The notes under the pieces: generated by a model
What the model saw: the letters and a program-made list of their open reading frames with translations, nothing else
What the model was told of the DNA's origin: nothing
The model's database searches: none
Assembly (NCBI GenBank): GCA_009363875.1
Contig: CM018690.1
Location: 8,234,788-8,298,787 of the forward strand
DNA: 64,000 nucleotides
From: Mikania micrantha
Taxonomy: Eukaryota; Streptophyta; Magnoliopsida; Asterales; Asteraceae
Direction of reading: 5' to 3'
In this document: positions 43,374 to 55,145 of the stretch, one piece after another
Layout of the letters: every line of letters begins with the position of its first letter
How positions within the stretch are numbered: position 1 is the first letter of the stretch
Translations under genes and position numbers: made by a program

Positions 43374-44885
43374 TTTAAGGGTATTGGTTGTAAAGGGGAG
43401 GGATAATTTAAAAATGATGAAAACCATAAAAAGTGTGAAAAGCAACAAGGAAGTGACATGTTTACATTAGGTTAAATGGTATAGATGTCAAAATAAAAAA
43501 TGAGGTTGCACATGCAAGTCACATGCAACTTTATCCATTTTTTTAAATGTTCGAAACTATTTTACACGTTAACATTTTTTAAAAAAATTACACCATAAAA
43601 TCAAGCGTTTTTTTACCTTTTTAACGAGTATAGTATTGTTATATTAAAAAAATTAACAAAACTAGATGTTCATGAAACTTGCGTTTTTATGGCGTTTTTG
43701 AACACTACTAGCAGAACTTAAAACACCACAGGACATTTTATGGTATTTTTGAATACAAAAAACACCATAAACACTTAAGTTTAAACCTGGTTTTTTTAAG
43801 TTTCGTTTTATGATATTATCGAATAAAATATATTGAAAACACCATAAAGCACATTTATGCTTGATTTTATGGTGTTTTTGCATAACGAAACTAAATATTT
43901 TATGGTGTTTTTGAGCACTAAACAAAATAATAACGCTTAATTTTGCACTTGATGTTTTTAAACTACATAATTTTACATAGGGGTATTTTATAGGGTTTTT
44001 ATGTGTATTTGCTGAATAAAAACACAGCATTTATTTTCAAGATAAAACACCATAAAACATTGTTATTCGTAGAAAATTGTGAACATAAGAAAAAACATAT
44101 AGAAAAACACCATAAAGAATCGTTTTTTTTTGTTTATTCATTAAAAAACACTATAAAACAAGTAATTTTATGAACATCAAAAAACCATAAAATGTTTAGT
44201 TTTCATGCACTTACGATAAAACACCAAATTTTGCAAAACACCACGTTATTTACAAAATAAAACGATGTGTGTATTTAACAACATGTACATTTGCTAAATG
44301 AAAACACCATGTGTATTTTCCAAGATAAAAACACAATAAAATATTGTTGTCTCAGAAAAATTTAGAAAGGACATAAAATAAACACCATAAAAATTTGTTA
44401 TCCTTTTTGTTTATTTAGTGAAAAACATCAAAGTGTTTTATGAGCATTCAAAAAACACCATAAAATGCTAAGTTTCATTAACCTACGAAAAAACACCATA
44501 AACAACCAGTTTCTTAGAACATATTAAAAAACGCCATAAAAACACCAGTTGAATACAACACCCAAATTAATTGTTTTTTAATGTATCTATATTATACTCG
44601 TTGGAAAGATAGAATAATTCTTGATATTATGGTGTAATATTTTTTATAAAATAATTACGTATGAAAAAGTTATGAGCTTTTGAGAAAAAAAATGAGAAGT
44701 TATAAAAAGTCAACAATGGTTGCAATACCTATTATATCCTTCCAGCCATTTTAATTTCCTTTTAAAATCTCTTTTTGATGTGGCACATTTATAGCCCTTC
44801 AAATACAAGATCAATGGTTGAAATTCCTTCTCACACTTTTTATGGTTTTATGACTTTTTAGCCAAACCTTAATCTGGTTGTAAAA
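43374..44885. mobile_element. Non-autonomous element, ACACCATAAA-rich
   Basis: The ends are imperfect inverted repeats: TTAAGG-T-TTGG near each terminus and CCATAAAAAGTGTGA at 43,428 and, inverted, at about 44,840. Between them roughly 20 copies of ACACCATAAA or its inverse TTTATGGTGT occur on both strands. It encodes nothing credible. Shared motif content with the FAR1-type element to the right suggests it is a deletion derivative or partner of that family, which is inference. No target duplication was resolved. Confidence 0.55.
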
Positions 44886-46028
44886 TTAAGTTTTCATATG
44901 ATACAAGCCTTACATTATATATATCTTATTTTGTGTTGATTTCCGTCTACATTTGCTCACGCCATCGATGATATTAGTATTTCCCTTGCATCTCTGTTCA
45001 ACCGTTGCCATCATCGTCAGACGATTTTTAGTAAACCAACATTCATCCTCTTTATTATCATTGCATCATTCCCCTATTTCATATTCATCAATCAATATCT
45101 ACCTTATCGTCTCATCCATTCTCTAATTTGGGACTTTCATTAGGAAATTCCAAATTCTGTAGTCTTCTTCATTTTTCCTACATTAATCTCTTTTGAATTT
45201 TTGATTTGGTTTATGGGTTTATATAATCAGATGTGAAATTGTACTCAAATTTGATTTTAAATAATTTATAGACACGAGTTTAAAACGACATTGGGTCAAT
45301 TTTTGTCTTTGGAAAACCTAAATCATATATATATATATATATAGGGTTAGGCTACAAAGGCCAAAAACCTTAAAAAGGGTAGGAAGGATCCTGAGCGTGA
45401 CACGTGGCAAAGATTAAATTTAAACAAAAAGGACATTTAGGTAATTGTAACAATTAGCGGGTATATTCAAAAACAAAACCGTAACGATCTTTGCATCAGA
45501 TTCAGAAATACAATTCATTCCTTTTTTAATTTCAATACAGCAAAGTAATCATAACTAACAAGATTAAAAAACAAGATCTGTCAATGTTATCATTGTTCTG
45601 AAGTTAATCATTTTACGATTACGATCATTCAAAAAAATTAAGGTTTGATAGATCAATCGAATTTAAATGATTCGAATACAGACGACGCAGACGGTATGTT
45701 TTTGCATACTGAAGGTTTGATTTTTATTATGTATGTTAATCATGGCAGTTGCAATGTTTTCGTGATTTTTTTACGTTGATAGGGGTAATGGCGTTTAAAT
45801 TAGATGTTATTTCGATTTGGTGTTTTATGTTAGATTGAGTGGATAATTAAATAGTAGGGGAATATGATGTATAACGATGAATATATATATATATATGGTG
45901 TTTAACATATACGTATGGAGTTTTTACGAATTTGAGGATGTTTTTCTTAAAATGATTGGTGTTTAATATTTTTAAGGATGTATAACGATGAATATAGATA
46001 TGGTGTTTAAAATGTATGGTGTGTAACA

Positions 46029-48708
46029 AGGTCTGGAATACTGTCATATCAGTGGAATAGAAAGAGTATTACCTAAGTCAGGAAAAAAGCTGTATATTCC
46101 TGATGTTGAAGATGCGGTTAAACCAAAGTTTGGTATGATTTTTAAGACACTTGATGATGCATATATTTTTATACGAAATATGCTGCAGTCGGTGATTTCG
46201 ATGTACGAAAGGGTACTGAATATAGCGATTCAAGAGGTGTTAAGAAGCTGAAATATTATGTTTGTTCGAAAGAGGACATAAATAAAATGAAAAAGATTGA
46301 TACATTGGATGAATCTCATAAACAAAAGGTTACGAGATTAAATTCTTCAAAAATGACAGGATGTAATGCACACATTCGTTTGGAGTTCACTGATAATGAA
46401 TGGAAAATATACAAATTTGTAGAAGAGCACGATTATTATTTTGTTGAGCAGTAGGACATGCATTTTTTGACATCATCAAGACAGTTGACACATTTACAGA
46501 AACATATGATTCATAGCATGTCTAAAATAAATCTAGGACATGTTAAGGATTTTAATGTGATGAGAACTATTTTTTGGTGGTTTTGAAGAGGTTGGTGTAA
46601 CAAAGGAAGATTACAAGAATTTTAAAAGAGAATTAAATTTGTTTATCGGTGAATACGATGCTGAAATAGCTGTTAGTTTTTTGATGAAAAAGAAAGAGCA
46701 TCTGCCAAAATTTTCTTGTGAATATTTCACCGATGATGAAGATCGACTAAAAGGGTTGTTTTGGGCTGATGAAGATGCCAAGAGGAATTATTTCACTTTT
46801 GAAGATGTTGTCTTTTGATGCCACGTATCGTTCCAACAGGTGTTTTTTATAGGTTATGGTGTTTTTATATGTTATGGTGTTTTTATAGTATGTATATAAG
46901 ATATATGTAGTTAGGTAAATTTTTTATTTAATTACATATTTATTTAATTACACAGGTATTCTATGGTGTTTGTCCCGTTCACTGGTATTGACAATCATTA
47001 TAACAATGTTTCGTTTGGTACCGCGTTATTGGGTTCGGAGACTGCTGATACATATAAGTGGTTATTGAGGTGTTTTCTGAAAGCTTTTGGTTATGAACCA
47101 AAAGTGGTTGTTACTGATCAAGACCCAGCTATAAAAAAGGCAATAGCAGAAACATTTATCAACAGTCGATATAGATTATGCATGTGGCATGTTATGCATA
47201 AACTTTCAATGAAGGTGGTTTGTAATGTCAGTTATATATTAGTCATATTATTTGATTACATACAAAGTACATGTGGCGTTTTTAATTTATATAAATTTTT
47301 TGGTATAGGTTGGTGCACATTTATGTAACAGTACGGATTTCAAACAAAGAATATGTGACATCGTGTGGACTGATGATCTTACACCAGAAGCGTTTGAGGA
47401 GGCATGGAAAGAATTAATGGAAGATTTTGATCTACAAGAAAAGAGCGGGTTGGATGATATTTTTGAATTGAGAGATTCATGGATACCAGTATACTACATA
47501 TATGAGGATATGTCTGGTTTAATGCGTACTACGTCCAGGTCCGAAAGCGAAAATCATTTTTTTGGACAAGTATTCAATCCAAAGCCTACGTTGGTTGAAT
47601 TCTTGAAAAATTATGAAACTGCTATTGAAGCTCAACGTCATACTAATATGAAGAATGATCATGATACTCGTTACGCAAATCCTAATTTAAAAACTGATTT
47701 TGTCTTGGAGGAACAAGCAATAATGATATATATAAAGATAATTTTTCTTGATGTTCAGAGTGAGATTGTTGCGATTGGACAATGCATTAATGCAAAGTTT
47801 GAGGAGGTTGAGAATTTTGTGAAATTCTATGTAAAAGACTTTGAACAGCCATGTTCTTCTTTTTTTGAGGTAATATTTTATACAACTGATGGCGTACATT
47901 GCATTAATAATTTTATTAAGAAATGGAGTAGGTAAAGTTTTTTATGTTATGGTGTTTATATAGTAAATGGTGTTTTTAGTGACGTTTTATGATGGTTTTA
48001 GTAGTTAATGTCGTTTTCCCACATGGTTATGGTGTGTGTAAATATGTTTTTTATGATTTTTTTTATTGTATGTATGGTGTTTGTACATGTAAGGGTTGTT
48101 TTTTACATGGTGTTTGTATTTATGTATATGGTGTTTGTTACTGTTATGTTTCGTAAGAAGGATGTGACCATATATTGCAGTTACAGACGCTATGAACAAT
48201 TTGGGTTAGTGTTAAAACTATCTGATGTGCGAGAATTCCCAAAAAAATATATAATGAGAAGATGGTCAAGAGAAGCAGTCCCGAAAAGGCCACACATAAA
48301 AAATATTAAGAGTGTAGAAGACGAAGATAACGTTCAGTCGATGATGCGTGACATTTTATTTGCAACAGAATGTACACTAAATTGTCTTTCTAACAATATG
48401 AGTGAGCTTTCTCTTTACAAAGACTATGTGCAAGGGTATATGAAAAAGGCAGATGATTTACAAGTTGCAGCACCACCTGCTAGCAAACGAGATAGGATAT
48501 CCGAGATGCTTGGTCACAATTAAAACAACAAACATTCAGTAAGAGTACCAGTTGCATACAAAACCAAAGGGTCAGGTTCTCACAAACGATTGAAATCGAA
48601 GCAAGAACATGCTATTGTTAAATCAAATAAGAAATCAAGGCGGTGTCAAAACTGCAAAGGATTTGGTCATTATGCATCTACATGTAAAGTGAACAACAAC
48701 GAAAAATA
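46029..48708 (+). pseudogene. FAR1/FRS-like MULE transposase, inactivated
   Basis: Fragments in several frames form a FAR1-family transposase. The N-terminal FAR1 zinc-finger region includes FKTLDDAYIF, KLKYYVCSKED, KMTGCNAHIRLEF and EHDYYFVEQ, with a stop near 46,452. The catalytic domain has the first Asp in SFDATYRSN (frameshift at about 46,815, then an intron to 46,957), the second in VVTDQDPAIKKA and the Glu in SRSESENHFF. An intron separates KLSMK from VGAHLCNSTDFKQ. The C-terminal part (48,180-48,520) is open, followed after a stop by a CCHC knuckle, CQNCKGFGHYASTC, ending at 48708. FAR1-like proteins include both domesticated light-signalling factors and active transposases. Genomic context makes this a transposase. 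Confidence 0.85.
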
Positions 48709-49057
48709 AAAAAAAGGTCTGGTTTGTTATGGTGTTTTTTATTTTTTTTATGTTTTTTATGCTTTAAGGTTGAAAATAAATTGGCAAATACATTTGTGTT
48801 TGGTCTGATTTGTGTATGGTGTTTTTTATTGGTATGGTGTTTCTACATATTATTTAATGTGTTATTTAAGTTTTGGTGTTTTTTGTTAACTTTGAACTTG
48901 ATATGCCAATGGTACATGATATGGTGTTTATGCATAAAAAAAGTGAAGTATAAGAAGTTAAATATTTACTTCATAAACTATTCGTATTACATCCATAAGA
49001 AAAAAACGCAAAATATCTCCAGACACCAATACACAACTCATGATGGAGATGTCAACC

Positions 49058-49354
49058 TTAGTAATCAGCAAGGTGTTTGGTGTTGCTAATGTTCTTGTCA
49101 ACAACACATTTGATTGAATAACTAAGTGCTTCATCCATCCCCTGTTGTGCGTAATAGTACTCCAGCGCTTTGTCCCTTGATTCAGTCTTTAGCATTTCAA
49201 GGAGTTTGGCGATGATCCTCGTGTTGTGAAGTTCATTGCCAACTGACAGATAGTTGAGGTTGTTGATGGCTTCGGACATTGTTGAGCTGAGTTGATCGGA
49301 TTTGCTTTTGATGTTGTTCAAAGGTGTTTGAGACGAAGATGATTGTTCTACCAT
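49058..49354 (-). CDS. Small intact ORF, 98 aa, in FAR1-type MULE
   Basis: I do not recognise this protein. It begins MVEQSSSSQTPLNNIKSKSD and runs without a stop through predicted helix-rich text (AINNLNYLSVGNELHNTRI, then AKLLEMLKTESRDKALEYYY). There is no signal peptide or membrane segment. A TATA-like ATATTATTATATATC lies about 70 bases upstream of the start on the minus strand. It is transcribed away from the 49674 ORF. Unlike its neighbours it carries no stop or frameshift over its whole length. It could encode a small accessory protein of the element, or be chance. Homology searches would decide. Confidence 0.5.
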   Translation of the reverse strand: MVEQSSSSQTPLNNIKSKSDQLSSTMSEAINNLNYLSVGNELHNTRIIAKLLEMLKTESRDKALEYYYAQQGMDEALSYSIKCVVDKNISNTKHLADY

Positions 49355-49673
49355 TTGTTAAGTTTTGAATGTAGAAATGCTTTTGCAGATTGTTGTGTGT
49401 GTTTATGGGGAATATGCATGGATATATAATAATATAGTCAAGAAAGTGGACGGTCAAATAGGAATACGAAGAGTCGAAGTATGTATAAAATCATTTATTA
49501 TTATACGTATGGTGTAAGATGCCATTAAAGATGCATTAATTATGACATTTAATACTTGTAATTATGGTGTTAGTTGTACATCAGCTATCGCACTGAGTTT
49601 GTAGTTAATGCTATATGTTGTATATAAAGCGTTCAGTGGTAGGCTAAATTTTCATAGGCAATAAGTCTCCTAG
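49355..49673. promoter_or_regulatory. Putative bidirectional promoter
   Basis: This 319-bp spacer separates two divergent small ORFs. TATATAAAG at 49621-49629 is 45 bases before the plus-strand ATG. GATATATAATAATATAG at 49421-49437 lies about 70 bases before the minus-strand ATG. Two TATGGTGT copies occur between them. A shared promoter is inferred from this geometry. Confidence 0.5.
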
Positions 49674-49988
49674 ATGGCGTTTCAAGGAGAATCATCATCA
49701 TTAGGCGGCGGCAATGATTTGTTCGAAATGATTATGAAGCAGTATAAAAAAGATATTGTTTTCGTGGACAAGTTGGGTAGAACGATTAAGAAAGTTGAAG
49801 ATGGTCTTAAAGAGATCGAAGAGATGGTAAATGGACTTCCGGAGAATGCGCTGAAAGATATTGCCAAGAAGTTCAATGTTGATTGTCAGGGTAACAATAA
49901 AGAGATGATTAAAATTGTTACTGGAATCATCAGAGGCATCGAAGTTTCAATGGATCTTAAAATGAAATTTCTCAAGTCGATGAAGTAG
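49674..49988 (+). CDS. Small intact ORF, 104 aa, possible SAP-like segment
   Basis: I do not recognise the family. The protein begins MAFQGESSSLGGGNDLFEM. A charged helical region follows (KKVEDGLKEIEEMVNGL, residues about 39-55), likely a coiled coil. Residues about 56-84, LPENALKDIAKKFNVDCQGN then NKEMIKIVTGI, have the helix-turn-helix spacing and GNKxE-like turn of SAP-type DNA-binding modules. That likeness is weak and is inference. A TATA box sits 45 bases upstream. Codon integrity contrasts with the decayed transposase and Ulp1-like gene on either side. Confidence 0.55.
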   Translation: MAFQGESSSLGGGNDLFEMIMKQYKKDIVFVDKLGRTIKKVEDGLKEIEEMVNGLPENALKDIAKKFNVDCQGNNKEMIKIVTGIIRGIEVSMDLKMKFLKSMK

Positions 49989-49989
49989 G

Positions 49990-50745
49990 AGTACAAATTG
50001 GCAGGCGTAGTAGTTGTGTACTTTTTTTATGGTGTTTTAGTTTTAGTTTTTTTGTTTTGTTTTGTATGGTGTTTAATGTTTAATGAATACGTATCGTTTT
50101 ATGTTAATGAATTAATTTATGTATTTAATATGTTAATGGTTGCTTCTGTAATTACCAGGTTAAAAAAATAAAATAAGAAAAATTAAAACATGGTATGGTG
50201 TTTTTTTAGCATTAATAAAACATAAATAATGTTTAAAAAGAAATAAGAAGTGTATATGTTGTTTTAAACATAGTATGGTGTTTTAAACATGTATTTTTTT
50301 ATATGGTGTTTAAGGTTTTGTTAACACGTGTCGTTATAATTTAATGAATTAATTAATGGTTGTAATTTTAGAAACAGGTGTGTTTATGAAGTTATTTACC
50401 AGGTTAAAAAAATAAAATAAGAAAAATTAAAACATTTTTATAAGAAGATATCATGTGTGTATAGTGTTCTAAACATAGTATGGTGTTTAATCATCAACAA
50501 AGCATTAGTCAAACAGTTATTTACTAGTTTAAAATAATAAAATAAGAAAAATTAAAACATTTTAATAAGAAGATAGCATGTGTATATGGTGTTTTAAACA
50601 TAGTATGGTGTTTAACCATCAATAAAGCATTAGTCAAACAGGTCAAAAATATGGTGTTTAATCATCAAAAAAGGAGTTATAGTTAGCATCTAAAAGCATT
50701 AGTCAAAAAGAAATAGTCAAATCATCTAAAATGTATTGTAGGGTG
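49990..50745. other. Noncoding, TATGGTGTTT-rich
   Basis: No gene is visible. The motif TATGGTGTTT recurs many times. A block with AGGTTAAAAAAATAAAATAAG is repeated at about 50,158 and 50,400, with a further diverged copy near 50,530, so part of this stretch grew by tandem duplication. Confidence 0.6.
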
Positions 50746-50749
50746 TTTT

Positions 50750-53661
50750 CTAGTCAGCATGTTCTAGCAAACGAGCTGCAATGTTTCCATGTGCATTTCT
50801 ATCTGCCTCTCTCCTTACTTCAACTGGTAGTCGCAGGTATCTCATCAAATCTTTACTCACCCAATCAAGCCGCTCATTTAGGTCATGCAAAATGATCTTG
50901 GTCACATACTTTTTCCTTAAGTCATTAAGTTGAAGTTTTTGTAAGTTGTTGACTTCATCTTCTCTACACAAACCACATTCCCAATCTAACAAACTACTCC
51001 TATATGTCTCCATGTGCCTCATTAGGAAAACACCACAGTCAACCTTATTAAATTCAGTTCTCCAAGGTATCGCCAGACGATGTATTTTTGCAGTTGAGAT
51101 ATGGACTCCATTTGGGTGTTGATTCCGAATCAACTAGTCTGCAAATGTCTTTTTCTACATAAAAAAACAAATTAAAATTTAGATGAACACTTTTTAAGGG
51201 TATGTTTTGGTGTTATACAATTACAAAGTATAAAAAAAATTACCATTTTATCTGCCCATCCTGAATATTTTTTGGTAACAGACATTCGCGGCATAACTCC
51301 ACTATTGTCAATAAGTTCAACCTTAGGAGTTTTTAGATTGGAACACATCATGTAGAAATGTTGCTTGTTAATGATAGGTACAAACACAAGATCAAATCTA
51401 GATATTTGGGGTGGTTAAATTCACCAACAATAGCTTCCATGTTTCGATTGAATTCAAAGTTCATTACCTCAACAATCTTTTCATATGTATCCCTATTCTG
51501 TGAATTTGAAGTATTTTTTAAAAAAAATTAGGGATATGCTAATTAAGGTGTTTTAGAGTAACAAACATAGCAAGTATAATACAAAACATGCCAACAACAG
51601 CTCTGTGCAGAAGAGTCTTGAAATCGATTCCTTTGACTTGTACTTTTCCTCATAATTAAGGATTTGAGACCACACAAGTACGACGTTTAGGTGGATGTAA
51701 TGATCCGGACGCATGCTCTCAAATATAAACCTTGGAATATTAGCTTTGCCACGTAGTTTAAAATGTATATCCCTGCACACACGTCAAAAATTAGGAAATA
51801 TATAAAATTTTATTCAAGTGTGGTGTTTAGAAGATATGGTGTTTATTACCATGGGTCCCCACATGCAGAGAATACATAATTGGATACATTATTTTCCATA
51901 GGTGTTCGCTTTTGATCCAAAGAGACTACCCGTTCGAAGTATGGCGAGCAAAGCACATATGCCAATTTTTTGCGTCTAACCGGTCTGTCTTGGTGCAATT
52001 CACTTTTATCAACTTCAGCAGCAACACTTTGTGGGGCACTGTCTTGTTGCAACTCACTTTTACCAACCTGAACATCAACACATCGAGGGTCACTTGGCTC
52101 ACCAGCAAGTATAAAGAATCCAACTGTTGTCTTTGGTGTTTGGTCATACACAACTGCATCTGCTACATTCAATTGAATTGGCTGGACATCTGTATCACCA
52201 GCGATTGTGGTCACACCGACATCTGTTGCTGGTGTTTGGTCATAAGATGGAACATCATCTATCTTTCTTTTACCTTTCCCACCATTTGTAGTGCTATGAT
52301 GCATATAAGATTCAACAGTTTTATCTATTTTAGATAACAACGTACAAGTGAATTCTGGTGTTTGATCAAACACAGGCTGTGCTGCAGCACTGGTATAATT
52401 TGAATGACCAGCTGGTGTCATTTGGGTTGTATTCAAATCAAACTGAAAATCGTTTGTAGAGGGAACAGCTGATGGTGTTTTTAGTATGGTGTTTGACATT
52501 TTTTCCGATAACAAGCTCCATTTTTTTAAGATGCACATCAACAAGTTCACTCTTGGGGTAGTCTGAAATATACCTTCTCAACAACTCAACCAAACTAGAA
52601 AAACTACCTTCAAACTCAATAAATAAGGAATCCAGCTTTTGAAGTAGTGAAGACAGTGCTTACAAATACATTAAAAAAAATACAAAAAAAATTGTAAGTT
52701 TGGTGTTTTGTTGCAGAAAATAGATATGAACGAATATAAATACCTCTTCATTATTCCATTCAGATTGACATTCTGTTCCATCATTTTGAGTCTCATTCCC
52801 TGGTGGTCCTGTTGGTTGACTCTGCATTTTATAAAATGAAATACATATTTTTTTTGTAAAGTATAAATATTATTTTTATATACAAACACAATACAATGAG
52901 AAAAAATATACCATATGTCCAGGAACAATATTAACATCTGAAGTAGTCTCCTCCGATGAAGCATGGTGTTTTTCATCAAGTGATTTAACGTTCTCAACAG
53001 ATGTGGTTTGCGAAATATCATATTGGGATATTACTGGGACCAAGAAATGATTACCTAATGCTGACACTTCATGCAACTGATTTTCGATGTTAATGATGTC
53101 ATTACATATATCATCATCAGAATCAGACATAAACACGTTTTTGTCTAAAGGTGTGGTCGGCCCTCCTGTGTACTCCACTATCTGTAGCTCAAATTTTTCT
53201 CCAACTGATGGAGTAGCCTCATTAACACCACCTTCATCTTGTTGCTATTTTCCTTTTGTTTTACCAGATGCAACGGTATTCTGCTTCTTCACCAATCTAT
53301 CTTTATCAGAACAAATCAACTACTTTTCTAGATTTACAAGAGTTTTCTTGGTAAACCACTCTATAACATGCACTCCGGAGTGTATGTTTTTCCTTTTCTG
53401 AATATCGTTAACTAGAACAAGCTATAACAAAAAACATTAAGTCAAAAAATAAAAAAAGTAAAGAATAAGTAGGATGCAAAAATAAAAACCAAAGTGAAAG
53501 TTTTAGTAATACCACCGAACGAAGCAAGGGTCCATAAAAGTGAGCATATGTTTTCCAGCTTGTTTTGTTCCTCTTTAAGCATGTGATAACTTACTCATAC
53601 CAGTTGAAATCTTGTACACGTAAACCTGGTTTAACAGATGTTAAAAATCTTTGATTTACCA
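50750..53661 (-). pseudogene. Ulp1/C48-like gene of FAR1-type MULE, 5' end cut off
   Basis: Minus-strand exons read from a truncated N-terminal domain (RFLTSVKPGLRVQDFNWYE near 53,640, then KTSWKTYAHFYGPLLRSVV) through a variable acidic region to the C48 catalytic domain. The catalytic parts are INKQHFYMMCSNLKTPKVEL (His), an Asp in IDNSG, and the Cys in NKVDCGVFLMRHMETY, so the triad is present. The C-terminal exon (51133-50750) ends ARLLEHAD. Stops such as TAG for CAG occur near 53,320 and 53,250, and frameshifts near 51,420. Four DQTP motifs occur in the variable part. The Tekay-type LTR starts inside the gene at 53662. Ulp1 proteins process SUMO. Here it is transposon cargo. Confidence 0.78.
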
Positions 53662-54289
53662 TGTGACAATCTGGCATTTCCGGATTAACCCCGTTAACCA
53701 AATATTAACAGAAATGATACGGAATCGCACAATATCAAACTTGCAGGATCAAACTTGAACAAAATAAATTTATAAACGTTTAAATTATAAAGATTAATGT
53801 TGAGAATACACATAATGCTCAATTTTGACTTTATAAGTCAAAATTTGAGTGGGTAATCAAGAGAGATTTCAAAATTAACCTTAATACCGGGATTTTAATC
53901 GAATTAAACATCCAATAAACTCACATTGATGACCATTAACAATTGTTATCAGTTACTTAACCCATGAATGATCGAATTGAACCAAAAATGATAGCAAAAG
54001 TCGAAACCGTCACTTGTAATCATGGTGAATATATAACTCGACTTTAAACACCCGAATTGGGTATCCAGAACACTTAGTCGGCTTCCTTAGGGGCTAAAGA
54101 CCACATCAATTTGATCCCATAATACTTGGATAGAAGATTTGGATCGAGAGGCGATCGAAAATCAACCTAAAAGTTGAACTACTACGATTCAAGATCAAAT
54201 CAGGTAAAAATTCATTTATAAACAACCTAAAACATCCGACTAAGCTTAGACCTATGACAATTCGAAGCCTTAATATCGAATTACAAGAG

Positions 54290-54950
54290 TTTGAATTCCA
54301 GGGTTCATATTCGAAACTGATTTGGGGGTTTTTACTTAAACGAGTTTAAGAACCAAATTAAACTATACAGAGAGTTTCGAAAACATCATTTTAATGAAAT
54401 CCCTATGTTAGTTTGATCAAACAACATAGAATTAGGGGATTTCATATTCTTGGGTTCATATCAAAAACGATTTTGGGGTTTTCGAGCAAATGAGTTTAGA
54501 AATCAAATCAAATCAGACCCACAGTTTCGCAACATCATTTTAAACGAAAACCCTATGATGATTTCATATGATTATAACGAATTAAATGAGAACTAGTTTT
54601 AGTGTTCTTAAAGAAAAACGGTTCGAGGTTTTTGATGAAAACAAGATCAATAATCAAATCAATGTATACAGACAGACTCGGTTTGATCTTTATATGAAAA
54701 ACCATATGTTAATTTCACCTAAATATATCGAATTCTATGATTACAAGTTCTAGGGTTCTTGATGAAGAACCGTTTGGGGGTTTCGAAGCTATTGAACTTG
54801 TTACTCGAATTAGATTGCACAGAAAGCTTCGAAACTTATTGTTTAATGAAAACCCTAAGAATTTCAGTTAAACACAAACAAATTTAACAAGATTAGATGA
54901 TAGGTTTCGGGATTCACGTTCGAAACCCTACATGTCACGAATTGGAACTT
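54290..54950. repeat. Five degenerate ~150-bp tandem repeats in LTR
   Basis: GGGTTCATAT/GTTCTTGAT-type starts recur at about 54,303, 54,454, 54,604, 54,753 and 54,909, spaced 149-156 bp. Each unit includes a GTTTCGAAAC/TTTCGCAAC block and an AATGAAAACCCTA block. The same array is present in the right LTR at +8533. Confidence 0.75.
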
Positions 54951-55145
54951 CAAAATGATGATTTATCAAATTAAAGAAATGGTTGAACTCACTTCGACCA
55001 CTGGAACCATAACCCTATGGTTTCAAGTTCGAATACAATGGAATTGTGGGTCAATTTGGGTTCAATGCGTTCGGTCAAGGCTAACCAAAAAGGAACCGGT
55101 TGGTTTATGCTTAAAACAAATAATATGGGTTCTCTGTTGCAAAAG

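Larger units (their letters stand above)
45345..53661 (+). mobile_element. FAR1-type Mutator-like element, right end lost
   Basis: The probable left end is GGGTTAGGCTACAAAGGCC, just after a (TA)n run at 45,326-45,344. The body carries a FAR1/FRS-type transposase (+), a minus and a plus small ORF, and a Ulp1-like gene (-). Non-coding parts are sprinkled with TATGGTGTTT. The right terminal repeat is not visible because a Tekay-type retrotransposon begins at 53662 inside the Ulp1-like gene. Element boundaries are therefore inferred. Confidence 0.65.

Noticed and set aside
43662..44030. 122-codon minus-strand ORF with repeated QKHHKI-like peptides
   Set aside because: The peptide repeats are translations of the scattered ACACCATAAA motif. 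The non-autonomous element shows no other sign of coding.
47687..48199. Minus-strand ORFs opposite the FAR1-like transposase
   Set aside because: Antisense to recognised transposase coding sequence or to AT-rich introns. No homology seen.
49682..49876. Minus-strand 64-codon ORF
   Set aside because: It is antisense to the clean 104-codon ORF at 49674-49988. The plus strand has the better TATA placement and charged helical product.
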